Shown here in pieces: positions 26,822 to 36,428 of a stretch of 64,000 bases of DNA (position 1 is its first letter; each line of letters begins with the position of its first letter). The stretch comes from Leptospira ryugenii (GTDB taxonomy: Bacteria; Spirochaetota; Leptospiria; Leptospirales; Leptospiraceae), in NCBI RefSeq assembly GCF_003114855.1, contig NZ_BFBB01000008.1, forward strand, positions 248,001-312,000, written 5' to 3'. The notes below the pieces were generated by a model. The model had not been told where the DNA came from and made no database searches. It was given only the letters and a program-made list of their open reading frames with translations. The position numbers were made by a program, and so were the translations under genes.

Positions 26822-26989
26822 ATGAGATTTACGATTGCAATATTTTTACTCATTCTTTTTAACGATTGCGCACCAATTGAAACAATCCCTAAAGTTAACA
26901 TAAATTCAAAAGGTGGATTCCAACAAACACGAAAAGTCAGTAGGTTATTAAAGGATATTCATTTGATCTGCAAGAAAAATCAAAATTGA
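26822..26989 (+). CDS. Small lipoprotein-like ORF
   Basis: 55 residues, starting MRFTIAIFLLILFNDC, a signal peptide with a lipobox-like Cys16, then about 40 polar residues with one more Cys. It begins 55 bp after the preceding lipoprotein gene. It may be a short intact lipoprotein or the 5' end of a truncated gene, since a repeat block lies shortly after its stop. No ribosome-binding site stands out. Confidence 0.4.
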   Translation: MRFTIAIFLLILFNDCAPIETIPKVNINSKGGFQQTRKVSRLLKDIHLICKKNQN

Positions 26990-27502
26990 TTGTATCGCGT
27001 CGAAATCGACGTGAGCCGAAGCCATCAAATCTTCGTTTGCTATAAAGGATCCACTTGCCTGTCCCGTTTACATAAACGGAATGATTTCGAAGGTTATCTA
27101 TTCTTTCTAGGTATCCAGAAAAGAGAGGGAGCTGAAAAAGAAATACACCTTCATTTTTTTCGAATTTCGCAAATAAACAATCTCACCAATAAGCTTATTC
27201 GATTCCCTCTCTCCAAAATGCTCAGTGCAAGAAATGATCAATCTGTTCCGGAGACTTAAAGTGATTCAGGATATCGGGATTTGATTGAGGAAAACTCTTA
27301 GGAAATTCCTATGTGGTGGTCGAGTAAGTCTCCTGCGGTATGTTTATTGCCTAAAGATTTGTCCTTGGTAAATAGATTAAGCATGACATCGCCTTGTATT
27401 GTTAGGCCAGGTCCCAATTGTTTCCAAAGAAAACTCCCGACCATTATGCGTGCTCCATTGGGTTTCTCTATTGAGCAGACTCCAAATATCAAAATTCTGC
27501 AT
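26990..27502. other. Gene-poor spacer with repeat copy
   Basis: No convincing gene. Open frames exist on both strands at 27298-27637 but have no signal, start site or recognisable domain, and the plus-strand one runs into the 3' end of the minus-strand lipoprotein gene. The only clear structure is the intergenic repeat at 27160-27314. Confidence 0.5.
27160..27314 (+). repeat. Dispersed intergenic repeat, copy 3
   Basis: Contains TTTCGCAAATAAACAATCTC, then AATAAGCTTATTCGATTCCC with ATGCTCAGTGCAAG and ATCAATCTGTTCCGGAGA, and ends AAACTCTTAGGAAATTCCTATGTGG. It shares its first blocks with 25365-25545 and its middle with 32441-32520. Confidence 0.75.
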
Positions 27503-28600
27503 TTATGGGCAAGTGCTCGTCCCATAACGGGTTCCCAGATAACAATCAATATCGATCACATCCTTGTCCGCGATCCGGTTGTCATAATAGAGAAGTTCTG
27601 CGAGATCAATTCCGGCTCCATTGATACCAATGCCTAAATTTCCAGCTGTATAACCGGACGCGCCAGGATTAGGAGTTAAACTTCCGACCTGAATTCCATT
27701 TAGCCGAAAAGTGATGTTTGTCGAAGCATTTTGAAGAATGGCGGCTTGTTTGATCACGCCTACTGTCCAACTTGCGGCGACAGATGCGGCGACAGCAGCG
27801 TTCGATTTATTAATCTCTAAAACACCTGTAGTAATTACGATTTGAATTTGCCTACCTCCAGATGCTGGAGGTCCAATGAAGAGAACATTGTGATTGTTGT
27901 TGGTCACGGATCTCAAGACAAAAAAGATGCTCGCAGAATCAGAAGAACTAACGCCAATAGGTGCAGTATTGATTAGATTATTTGTATTATGGACAAATCG
28001 AACGACAGGCCTTCCATTGATTGTGTTTGCGGAAGAAAAGTAGGTAGGAGCATTCCCAAGTATGACTGTATTTCCTGTCCCGCTCAAGTCAGCCCAACTA
28101 TTAACACTGCTACTATTTGGAAGTGCAAGGTCTTCTGCACGAACCCAGAACTTTAATCCAGGTACCGTGGCGGGGTTAAAATTTACAGTAATTGTTAGGT
28201 CAAAGTTTGTACTGCCATTTGCATTGGAAGCAGTCACAGTATAATTTGTTTGGTTTGCTACGGCTAGTGGAGTTCCAGACAATTGACCTGTTGCGCTATT
28301 GATAGAAAGACCTGATGGCAAGGAAGGGTTAACGGAATAAGTAAGGCCCTCACCATTGATAACTGGATTAACAGGAGTGATGGTCACGTTTTTAGTGAAC
28401 ACAAACGGATTTCCCACATAACTCAAATTAGAAGGAGCGGTTGTATTTCCGGGTATCGCACAATTTCTAAATTGTTGGACAATGCATATCTCCAACTGCG
28501 TTCTAAAATACTCTGCTCTTCGGGTATCGTAGGCCTGGTCAAGATCCAATTTGCAGGAAGAGATACAGGTAAGCAGGCAAAGAAAGAGGAGATATCGCAT
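27503..28600 (-). CDS. Lipoprotein with putative Ig domain and LamG-like C-terminal domain
   Basis: About 365 residues from the ATG at 28600; a longer frame adds 23 residues without a signal peptide, while this start gives MRYLLFLCLLTCISSC with a clear lipobox. Residues about 60-135 match the He_PIG putative Ig fold (LPSGLSINSATGQLSGTPLA). The C-terminal 220 residues (from VPGLKFWVRAEDLALPNSSS) look like a concanavalin/LamG-type lectin fold ending in CYLGTRYGTSTCP. Probably a surface-exposed adhesin-like lipoprotein. Confidence 0.82.
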   Translation of the reverse strand: MRYLLFLCLLTCISSCKLDLDQAYDTRRAEYFRTQLEICIVQQFRNCAIPGNTTAPSNLSYVGNPFVFTKNVTITPVNPVINGEGLTYSVNPSLPSGLSINSATGQLSGTPLAVANQTNYTVTASNANGSTNFDLTITVNFNPATVPGLKFWVRAEDLALPNSSSVNSWADLSGTGNTVILGNAPTYFSSANTINGRPVVRFVHNTNNLINTAPIGVSSSDSASIFFVLRSVTNNNHNVLFIGPPASGGRQIQIVITTGVLEINKSNAAVAASVAASWTVGVIKQAAILQNASTNITFRLNGIQVGSLTPNPGASGYTAGNLGIGINGAGIDLAELLYYDNRIADKDVIDIDCYLGTRYGTSTCP

Positions 28601-28914
28601 CGTGAGATTTGGTTTATCAATAAACCCGCATACTTGTGTTTTTTTAAACAATATTTTTATACAAATCAAGAGGTAGGGAGAAAATGTGGGGGTCTCTCAA
28701 CGCTGTCGATATACCTGATTTATTTGCTGTACTCACACCACTGGCTGAGGTATGTATTTCTCTTGGACCAACACCAATAAATCAAAAGGAAGTTTTGGTT
28801 TTAATTGTCATTCGAAAAGAATGATAAGTACAAGTCTCTCCCGAAATCCCAAATTTAGTTCAGTTTTATAAGGGCAAAGTAACCAGATTTGGGAAAGGTG
28901 TATCTATTTTTCGC
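28601..28914. other. Spacer between two minus-strand lipoprotein genes
   Basis: About 310 bp holding the upstream region of the 27503-28600 gene and the 3' flank of the 1070-residue gene. No small gene, hairpin or repeat was recognised. Confidence 0.5.
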
Positions 28915-31900
28915 CTACGGTCCCGACACACAGCGGACGCTATTGAGTTCAGTCTTAGCAATATTAAAAAGATATCCATCCAAAAAATTGACGTACCACG
29001 CAGCAGAATAACCATTTACTGTAGTAGATGACCAAAAACTCTGGGTACCTGTAGATGGAAAAGATGTTTTGTCAATTACTGGTGTTGTAGTTGTTGCAGT
29101 ATCGACAATTGTTTTTAACTCGTTGATTTGCGGCAACCGCCAAGTCTTAGAAGAAAAACTGAGTTCATTACAATACGTGATTGCATTTGCCCATGTTGCA
29201 GTATCGGAAACACTGGGATTATCGGAGCAAGTTGCGTCATTGTTTCTACCAAGAAAACATTTCTGCCAAACAAGCCCAGTCGTATTGTCCTTGACTGTCC
29301 CATCATTGTTATCTGTAAAATTGCTATTGTATATTTTCGAGTTTCCAGAGACGCAACGCACAGATAGGGCGGTATTTTGACTGGCGTAAGGCATGGAACC
29401 AGAAATGAAAGCGAGATAATACACAGCGGCAGGAAATGGTGCGTATGCTGTTGACGTCCAAGAAGCAGCAGAGTCCCCAGGAAATGCTGTCCTGTTTATA
29501 GCTGGATTAAATGAGCCAAAATCAGGTAAGGTTTCCAATTCCTGTCTACTCGGTACTCGCCATGTTTTGATTCCCGCATAGCCGTTTCCACTATTGGCAG
29601 AGTTTAAAGCTAAACACCCAGATGTTGTGTCATTACTTGCATTTGCCCATGTTAAGCTCACTGCTGTTCCAGTTCCGCAATTTGCTCCACTGAGTCCTTG
29701 TGTGCATGTTTTCCAAACAAGACCTGTTGCATTGTCTGTTGTGGTATAATCGGAAGTATACGTCGCGTGTGCCGTAGGTCCTGTATAGCTTCTCGCTACA
29801 CCGATTTGCGTTAGTCCATCTTCGCCTGAGATTAATGTGTATCCCCCAATTGCTCCCGCACCACTTTTCAAAGGGGGATAACTGTAAACCCCGCTTAAAG
29901 TAGCAACCGAACTATCCGATAGGCCAGCTTTCTTTGCAAAGGCCTTCACCGTTTTACCAGCCAGACTCCAGATATGTATTGGAGCTGAATAGACATTGGA
30001 ACTTGTCGTTGGTGTTGTTCCATCTGTAGTGAAATAGATTGTCGCCCCACTGGTGGTCGTGGAAATCGTAATATATTGTGGTGTATTATAAAAACCTGCC
30101 GCGGGAGAGAAGCTTGGAAGTGCCACAGTCGTGTTACCAACAGTGTACATTGCAGAACTGATTCCAGAAACATTGCCCGCTACATCTCTTGCAATAAACT
30201 TATATGTGGTAATCGCATCATTTGGCGAAGTTAAACTCCCGGAATACAAACTCCCGTTAGTTATCGATCCCGAACCGTCAAATGCAGGATCAGTTCCGTC
30301 AATCGTATAGGCCACTTTTTGGCAGGTAGTCGTAACATCACTGCAGTTAGCAGTTACTAATTGTGGTGTCGCATATGTGCCAGGAGCGGGAGTTAGAGAA
30401 AGACTTGGCGCAACACTGTCTATAGTAAGGGTCGTCGAGGAAGTCCCCACATTGCCGACCAAATTGTTCACACAGACATTGATTTTTTTGGATCCATCAC
30501 TTAACTGCGTACCCGCAGTAATTGTCGTTGCGACGGCCACCCCACCAGTCGCACTACCGCTGACATTGGAACCTGACGCAAGGGTTCCTGAACCACAACT
30601 AGATCCTATTACAACGCTATAACTTCCTGATTTATCCGAAGTCCAATTGACTACAGCATTAACAGCTTTAATGATCGTTCCTGGAGAAACTGAGTTGATT
30701 GTGATGGACGGGAGGACAGAGTCAACTGTGTACACTTGACTGTACAGTGTTGAAACATTTCCGGCTTTGTCGCAAGATTTGTATTTTATCGTTGTGACGC
30801 TAGAGTCTGGTGTCGCAATCGGTGTTATATACAATGAACCAGTCGTAACCGCACAAGCGGATGAGAATACAGGGGTATTTCCATTTGTGGTATAAGCAAC
30901 AGCAGCACAGCCAGCTCCTCCCGTATCACCGCAGTTAAGAGCAACATTCTGCACACTTCCATAACTTCCAGAGGCTGGATTAACAGAAACCGTTGGGATT
31001 GTATCATCGCGAGTAATTGAATGCACCATGGCACCTGTAACGCCCGCATTGATAACACAGACACGATAGGAGGTGGTCCCGAGACTCATGGCCGAGGCAT
31101 TCAATGGCCCAAATGTTTGGTTGGCACCTGCGGTAACGGAACCTGATGTAACAACAATACCATTGGTACAATTTGTCGCACCGGATCGAATAGTAAAGTT
31201 TCCGGATTTCGTGGACTGCCAAACAAACTGAGTGGTGTTTATCGCTCCCGCATTATTACTCACAGATATGGAGCCAGAGGAAACCAAACTTACAACTGGT
31301 CCTGTCGAGGCAACGAATGGATCTTCACTATTTGGAATGCCATTGCCGTTAAAGTCTTCATTGGGAAAAGCCGCACTGATCGGATCATAGCCGAGGTAGG
31401 TAACTAATTTATTCAAAAATGGACCGAGTATGGTTGACTGTGCTTGAAAATACGCACTAACACTCCCATAACCTTCGGAAGCAAAACTTGAAAGTTCGGC
31501 GATTACGTTATTTGCAATGTTTAAAACGGGAACTGGATTTGTAAGAATGCCATTATTGACGAGCCAAACCTGGATAGTTAATCCAACTCCAAAGGAAAAG
31601 TGCTCCACTTCCAGTCTGATTTTATTTTGAGTATAATCAATAGAGACCATTTTCATCTTTTCAAGCGTGGAATCGTCTTTGATATAATAGAACGCAATAC
31701 TTCTTTCCTCCAACCCCGCCTCAGCCATCTCACCTTGTTCGTAGTTAATTGTTAGGGTAGCTGGTTTTGAAAACACGAGTCCTTCTGGTTCAAATTTTAA
31801 AATCTTCGTAACTTTTGCATATCCCTGAGGAATGCTACCAATCGGTGAGGCATCGACTGTCACTGTAATTTGTCGGGTTTCACTAAGTGCACCAGCAGGT

Positions 31901-32127
31901 ATATCAAGGGAAAAACTCCCATCAGTCGACATCAAAGTACCACCAGATACAGACACTGTTGCCGTTGACACATTGCCATTAGTATTGCTACTCACACCGC
32001 CAAGTGCCAGAAGCATCATACTGGAAACACTATTTCCACTAGATTTTATCTTTTGATCAAATAATGAAGAGAGGATACAGTTTGTATTAACCAGTAGGAC
32101 AAGTAATAAATATGGTAGACTTTTCAT
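28915..32127 (-). CDS. Large modular surface lipoprotein with chitobiase-like repeats and two DUF1566 domains
   Basis: 1070 residues. The signal ends in lipobox-like VNTNC (Cys17). The first third holds a ZU5-like domain (SLDIPAGALSETRQITVTVD, about 75-180). The middle has several Ig-like repeats of chitobiase C-terminal type, marked by NPASGSYGSVQNVALNC, TPAPGTYATPQLVTANC and SPAAGFYNTPQYITISTTTS. The C-terminal 280 residues carry two DUF1566 domains, each with TDNxTGLVW, WRxP and a final SVRCVSG. DUF1566 occurs in the Legionella collagen-like adhesin Lcl. Probably a surface adhesin or receptor. Low Lys and high Ser/Thr content differs from the neighbours. Confidence 0.85.
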   Translation of the reverse strand: MKSLPYLLLVLLVNTNCILSSLFDQKIKSSGNSVSSMMLLALGGVSSNTNGNVSTATVSVSGGTLMSTDGSFSLDIPAGALSETRQITVTVDASPIGSIPQGYAKVTKILKFEPEGLVFSKPATLTINYEQGEMAEAGLEERSIAFYYIKDDSTLEKMKMVSIDYTQNKIRLEVEHFSFGVGLTIQVWLVNNGILTNPVPVLNIANNVIAELSSFASEGYGSVSAYFQAQSTILGPFLNKLVTYLGYDPISAAFPNEDFNGNGIPNSEDPFVASTGPVVSLVSSGSISVSNNAGAINTTQFVWQSTKSGNFTIRSGATNCTNGIVVTSGSVTAGANQTFGPLNASAMSLGTTSYRVCVINAGVTGAMVHSITRDDTIPTVSVNPASGSYGSVQNVALNCGDTGGAGCAAVAYTTNGNTPVFSSACAVTTGSLYITPIATPDSSVTTIKYKSCDKAGNVSTLYSQVYTVDSVLPSITINSVSPGTIIKAVNAVVNWTSDKSGSYSVVIGSSCGSGTLASGSNVSGSATGGVAVATTITAGTQLSDGSKKINVCVNNLVGNVGTSSTTLTIDSVAPSLSLTPAPGTYATPQLVTANCSDVTTTCQKVAYTIDGTDPAFDGSGSITNGSLYSGSLTSPNDAITTYKFIARDVAGNVSGISSAMYTVGNTTVALPSFSPAAGFYNTPQYITISTTTSGATIYFTTDGTTPTTSSNVYSAPIHIWSLAGKTVKAFAKKAGLSDSSVATLSGVYSYPPLKSGAGAIGGYTLISGEDGLTQIGVARSYTGPTAHATYTSDYTTTDNATGLVWKTCTQGLSGANCGTGTAVSLTWANASNDTTSGCLALNSANSGNGYAGIKTWRVPSRQELETLPDFGSFNPAINRTAFPGDSAASWTSTAYAPFPAAVYYLAFISGSMPYASQNTALSVRCVSGNSKIYNSNFTDNNDGTVKDNTTGLVWQKCFLGRNNDATCSDNPSVSDTATWANAITYCNELSFSSKTWRLPQINELKTIVDTATTTTPVIDKTSFPSTGTQSFWSSTTVNGYSAAWYVNFLDGYLFNIAKTELNSVRCVSGP

Positions 32128-32162
32128 AAAATTCCAACATCAGCTTTAAAATATTCAATTTT

Positions 32163-32465
32163 TCAACCAATTAACTCAAAGTTAAATATCTTTGACAATT
32201 CTTTTTGAAAGATATTTAAAAATCCTTTACCCTTATAATTGAGACTTGGCAGAATACAAAGAGTATCTAACTTCCTTTCTCCATTCATTTGCACCAGATA
32301 CTTTACTTTTAAAGTTAAAGGAATATTCAAAATATAGTCCTTTATTTGTCGCTCTTCGGACAATTGTTCTGGATGAGCTTTATAAATACTTCCGTTGGAA
32401 AACACTTTTAAAATGTCATTTTGATAAAAATTATAGTCACCTTTAAGCCTATTCGATTCCCTCAC
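32163..32465 (-). pseudogene. Short ORF overlapping an intergenic repeat, possible truncated gene
   Basis: 100 residues reading MRESNRLKGDYNFYQNDILK and on to a C-terminus of mixed charge. The first six or seven residues lie inside the dispersed repeat (32441-32520), so the original 5' end was probably lost when the repeat arrived or recombined. The rest looks protein-like but matches no family I know. Could also be a chance frame. Confidence 0.35.
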
Positions 32466-32520
32466 TCCGACATGCTCAGTGCAAGTAATAGATAATCTGT
32501 CCCGGAGAACGTGATACGAT
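32441..32520 (+). repeat. Dispersed intergenic repeat, copy 4
   Basis: CCTATTCGATTCCCTCACTC, then CATGCTCAGTGCAAGTAATA and GATAATCTGTCCCGGAGA; matches the middle block of 27160-27314 over about 70 bp with few differences, same orientation. Confidence 0.75.
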
Positions 32521-33014
32521 TCTGGATGTGAGACCTTGGCAGTGATATAACTATTATGAATTTCTAATTTGGTCGAGATATGATATCAAGGATATTTGCA
32601 AAAAATAGATTCGTAGGATAGATGAATTTCAGGCGAGAATTCCAGATGAAGTATTTGAACTTTTGTCCCGTATTCTAGAGTGGGCGTATGATCCAAAAAA
32701 ATCCTATCTTTTAAATATTGTCGAGGTTTGCAAATATGCCTTAATTCTCAAATCTTGAATACCAGATTCTGAAATTGGAAGATCGATTACATTCTCTACA
32801 TTTTAAAACCGCAAAAGTAAGTTTCTTGTGGTTCTAACATCGAGAGTCACATCTGTTAGATAAAATTCCCATTGGACAGATTACCTCGTATTTGGGAATC
32901 ACTCTAGAGACTTTGATAGGCCTGAAAAAAAGAGTTTGATCTAGATCAATGTAGAAACTTTCTCATGATCAAGTTTTTGCTTTCGCCTTACTATGTATGA
33001 TTCATAAGGCAATC
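32521..33014 (+). other. Gene-poor stretch with a short protein-like fragment
   Basis: No complete gene. An open stretch at 32609-32758 reads DEFQARIPDEVFELLSRILE onward to a stop without a start codon, with coding-like composition; it may be the 3' end of a lost gene. The remainder up to the acyltransferase-like gene shows nothing else recognisable. Confidence 0.35.
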
Positions 33015-34158
33015 ATGAATCATAGATTAATCGGTTTAGATTTAGCAAGAGTTTTCAGTATCTTTGGAATGATGGTAGTAAATTACCATTTTGGATTTGG
33101 GGCCTTTCAGGGTAATAAGATACTATTAGAGATTGCAAATTTCTTCAATGGAAGAGCATCGGCAACCTTTGTCATATTAGCAGGAATGGGACTCATTCTA
33201 TTTGCAAAAAAAAACTAGGTCCAATCCTACTGATAAAGACCTAGTATTAAATTCACGTCGAACAATACTCATTCGAAGTCTTTTATTGTTTGTGATAGGA
33301 ACAATTGACTCGATTTATTGGCCGGCTGATATCCTAAGATCTTACGGCGTATTCTTTTTTATTGGAGCATTTTGTTTACATTGGAAGAAGAATCATTATC
33401 TATTCGCCTCTTTATTTTCTATTTTTGTTTTCACTTTACTTTTTATCCTATTTGATTTTTCGAAAGATTGGAACTTTACGAAGTATTCTTATATTGGTTT
33501 TTGGACAATTCCTGGTTTCCTAAAAAGTTTATTTTTCAATGGCTGGAATCCAATTTTTCCTTGGATCGGATTGTTTTTTTGGGGGATGTATCTTGGTGTT
33601 TATCTTATCGAAGAGAATCAAAATCAAAAAAAAGTATTTTGGATCTCCGGAGTCCTTTTACTGGTTTTATTTTTACTCTCTTTAAATTCTGATCTTCTAA
33701 AAATTCTAAATCCTGTCGTATTGAATGGTTCATACGCAAAGAGTAATATTTTTACTGTGAATCAACTTCCTCCACTCCCCTTGTACTTTTTTATGTCGAT
33801 CTGTTTTGCAAACTTGATCATCATCATTATGAATTCCGTTGGGGATAGATATCAGTCATCAACAGTAGTAAACAGCATCGCTAAAATTGGAACGTATTCC
33901 CATACAATTTATTTGTTTCATATTTATTTTGGGATCATCCTTTACATACTCATTCGAGGAATACCAACGGAAGAGGAGTTCTATAGTGTATATGGAACAG
34001 AATCGATAGAGTTCATGTGGATATATACCATTTGTGCTTTTTTCATTCTTAGTATTTATTCTCTACTTTGGTCCAAAAAATTTCAATCTGGTCCGCTTGA
34101 AACCTTAGTAAAAAAACTATCAGATAGCAATCCTACAAAAAAGAAGAAACATATATGA
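33015..34158 (+). pseudogene. DUF418/acyltransferase-like membrane protein, frameshifted at a poly(A) tract
   Basis: Two open frames belong to one gene. The first, from ATG 33015 (AAGG upstream) with MNHRLIGLDLARVFSIFGMM, is typical of the N-terminus of DUF418/DUF1624 heparan-N-acetyltransferase-like proteins. It ends at 33218, just after nine A's (33207-33215). The second frame (33202-34158, 318 residues) supplies the remaining membrane helices. Removing one A restores GCA AAA AAA ACT and a protein of about 380 residues. The break may be a real mutation, a phase-variable switch or a sequencing error. The SMR gene follows with an overlapping start. Confidence 0.75.
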
Positions 34159-34469
34159 GTTGGATATACTTGATGTTAGCTGGAATATTTGAGATAGGAT
34201 TTGCTACAACACTTAAATTATCTAACAATTTTACTAAACTGTGGCCTTCCATAATTTTTATCATTAGCATAACTCTTAGCTTCTATTTTCTAGAAAAATC
34301 TATAGAAAAGATTCCGATTGGCACAGCTTATGCCATTTGGACAGGAATTGGTGCTGTGGGCACGGTTTTCATTGGAATATTGTTTTTTAAAGAACCAGCA
34401 AGCGTGATGAGAATCTTTTTTTTGGTTACATTGGTTGGCTCAGTTATAGGTCTGAAGCTAACCGCATAA
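34155..34469 (+). CDS. gdx: SMR-family exporter, guanidinium (Gdx/SugE) type
   Basis: 104 residues, four membrane helices. Glu in GIFEIGFA is the conserved proton/substrate-binding Glu of helix 1. The stretch PIGTAYAIWTGIGAVGTVF closely follows the Gdx/SugE consensus, distinguishing it from EmrE-like multidrug members. It likely exports guanidinium in exchange for protons. Its ATG overlaps the stop of the acyltransferase-like gene (ATGA). No guanidine riboswitch was recognised upstream. Confidence 0.85.
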   Translation: MSWIYLMLAGIFEIGFATTLKLSNNFTKLWPSIIFIISITLSFYFLEKSIEKIPIGTAYAIWTGIGAVGTVFIGILFFKEPASVMRIFFLVTLVGSVIGLKLTA

Positions 34470-34763
34470 ACCTTTTGATTGGGGTAAGGATTCTTTTTGG
34501 AGGACGAATCTGTCCTTGAACCAAAAATTATTTCCTTATCCTTTGCCTTCAAATCGCACTAGCTAAATTCAGAGCTCATTCGGTAGCGATTTTTGAATAG
34601 GCTAAAATTAATGTCAGCTATAGGCTTATTGGATTCCCAGATAGTGCAAGCAGTCTCTCTTAACAGGAATTGTTTTAAAAAGAAAAAAACGATACCGAAT
34701 TAAGATACTTGTAAACTTTTTTAAGGTTACAAACATTTTAATCTGCGCGACTTGGAGCTAAAA
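34470..34763 (+). repeat. Spacer with degenerate copy of the dispersed repeat
   Basis: At about 34617-34662, GCTATAGGCTTATTGGATTC followed by GATAGTGCAAGCAGTCTCTC resembles the middle block of the other copies, with more differences. The rest of the spacer shows no gene. Confidence 0.45.
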
Positions 34764-35291
34764 ATGGCAAAAACACAGAACCAATGGAAATGGTATCACT
34801 ATGCAGTTTCAATTTTCGCATGGATCTTTCTTATTGTAGTTCATTTTATCTGGGTAGTAGGCCCATGGTATCTTGTAGTTTCTGAGTATTATGAATTAAA
34901 AAATGGGATCGATATCATTGCTGATTACCAAACATCTTCTGCAATCTACTCAGACACCAAGTTGGATCATGAAAAGGAATATCTATATATCTATCGTTTC
35001 TCCCATCCGACAACCGGGGAAAGAATGGAGCATTCCCTTCGAGGGATTGGAAAAGACAAGTACCCAGGAGAAGAGATCCATCTCAAGTTCAATCCAGAAA
35101 CAGGATCTGTCGGTTTCGGTTCTCTTTTGCCGATTTTATTTTCCAATATTAAATATCTCATTGCCTCTCTATTCGGATTGGCATGGGTAACAAAAGTGAT
35201 GCCTTGGAAATATTTATTAGAGGGGTTGAAATCGAAAAAAGAAATCAATTCCAAACAATCTGGTGCCCAAGGGGATCAAAAACGACGCTGA
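34764..35291 (+). CDS. Hypothetical membrane protein, DUF3592-like
   Basis: About 175 residues. ATG 34764 is chosen because GGAG lies six bases upstream; the frame also allows TTG 34752. A first membrane helix (about 15-40) is followed by an external domain of some 80 residues with a Tyr-rich stretch and KYPGEEIHLKFNPETGSVGF, like the short beta domain of DUF3592 proteins, then a second helix (about 120-140) and a basic tail. Function unknown. Confidence 0.65.
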   Translation: MAKTQNQWKWYHYAVSIFAWIFLIVVHFIWVVGPWYLVVSEYYELKNGIDIIADYQTSSAIYSDTKLDHEKEYLYIYRFSHPTTGERMEHSLRGIGKDKYPGEEIHLKFNPETGSVGFGSLLPILFSNIKYLIASLFGLAWVTKVMPWKYLLEGLKSKKEINSKQSGAQGDQKRR

Positions 35292-35312
35292 ATCAATATT
35301 TCGTCCAAGAAC

Positions 35313-35343
35313 TCACTTTGATAACCTTATGTTATCAAAGTGA
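35313..35343. terminator. Perfect 13-bp hairpin downstream of the DUF3592-like gene
   Basis: TCACTTTGATAAC and GTTATCAAAGTGA pair perfectly around a 5-base loop (CTTAT). No T run follows on either strand, so it is either an atypical terminator or a protein-binding palindrome. Confidence 0.5.
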
Positions 35344-35912
35344 ATTTGTAACTCTGAATGAATATGAAAATGCAATAAAGAAAAAAGAGAGAATCACTTC
35401 CTTATTTTTTCTTCTGTCAACCTCTAGCAATAATTTTATACTAACGAGGCAGATGAATGATTACCTTTATTAAGGCAGTTATAACGATGAGAATAGATCA
35501 ATGCGAAACAATAATTAAACGGATACTTGTTTATTGAAATAATGATAGCTATCCCCAAGTATGTTCGCCTGATTGCATAAAAACGGACACCTTTTTTGCA
35601 AATGAGCAGAGGAATGGAATACGTAACCACGATTAAAGAACAATCCTCGACGCGAGACATATCATGCAAATTTACAAAATAAGAAGTTTCCGAACCTTTT
35701 TTTCCCTCTTAAAAAGAGAAATCGAGTTCAATGATTCTCAAAATCTAAAGGACGCAAAAAAACATCCTCTTTGATTAGATTTAGCTATTTTATATTCGAC
35801 AGAGATCTCCTCCTTTTCTACGTTATGTGAGTCCTGAAAAATTTGAATTTAAAATGAATTAGAAAAGTGTCTGCTAAAACGTAATCAGGTGACTCCGTGG
35901 ATATTAACTGTA
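35344..35912. other. Gene-free stretch
   Basis: About 570 bp of AT-rich sequence. Short frames on both strands have no start signals or recognisable content. Nothing else identified. Confidence 0.5.
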
Positions 35913-36350
35913 ATGAAGAATCTTAGAAGAATCGTATTTCATATTATCAATTTCTTCCTTCTATTGTATACGTTTGGAAGTTTATTCATTGGCTGTGTTA
36001 AGAATGAAGAATTAAAGGGTAGCGATTTAGTTTCACAAAGGGATGCTGATCGGGATTATTCTAGGATCTTTATTTTAAAAAGTCTTGAATCCTTTCCAAA
36101 CGATGCAATACCTTATCCAATTAGCTTTGAACCTAGTGAGCGATGTGACCGAAAAATAAATTATAAAAAAAAGGACTTCCAGGTATGTCTGGGAGCTTTG
36201 CTAGCAAATCGATTCTCAGTCAAAAATCAAACTGAACTATCGATTGCATTCCAAGACTTTGTAGATCGCTTTTGTAAATTAAAGAAAGTTATCTTTCTTG
36301 AAAATTCTCTTACAAGTGGAGAAATAAATCTTTGCGAAATCAATTATTGA
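35913..36350 (+). CDS. Small lipoprotein
   Basis: 145 residues from ATG 35913, with MKNLRRIVFHIINFFLLLYT as signal and lipobox-like LFIGC. The mature part has four more Cys (SERCDRK, FQVCLG, DRFCKLKK, INLCEIN), suggesting two disulfides. No family is recognised; similar to other small Cys-containing spirochaetal lipoproteins. An alternative GTG at 35889 would add eight residues. Confidence 0.6.
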   Translation: MKNLRRIVFHIINFFLLLYTFGSLFIGCVKNEELKGSDLVSQRDADRDYSRIFILKSLESFPNDAIPYPISFEPSERCDRKINYKKKDFQVCLGALLANRFSVKNQTELSIAFQDFVDRFCKLKKVIFLENSLTSGEINLCEINY

Positions 36351-36428
36351 TTTGAGTTAAATTTTGCAGAAGGGTCATGTGATCCTCTGGGGATAAACAC
36401 AACTTTGTGTTGCTAGTTGGAGTATCAA

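Noticed and set aside
27298..27637. Overlapping plus- and minus-strand frames beside the Ig/LamG lipoprotein
   Set aside because: Neither has a ribosome-binding site, signal or domain, and the plus-strand one overlaps the 3' end of a well-supported gene.
32850..33014. Guanidine riboswitch ahead of the acyltransferase-like and Gdx genes
   Set aside because: No conserved ACGR-type loops or other guanidine-riboswitch features were recognised in the upstream region.
24349..34662. A classical integron array
   Set aside because: The repeats lack recognisable attC R'/R'' boxes, several units have genes in opposite orientations, and no integron integrase is in the window; only the looser cassette-like idea is kept.
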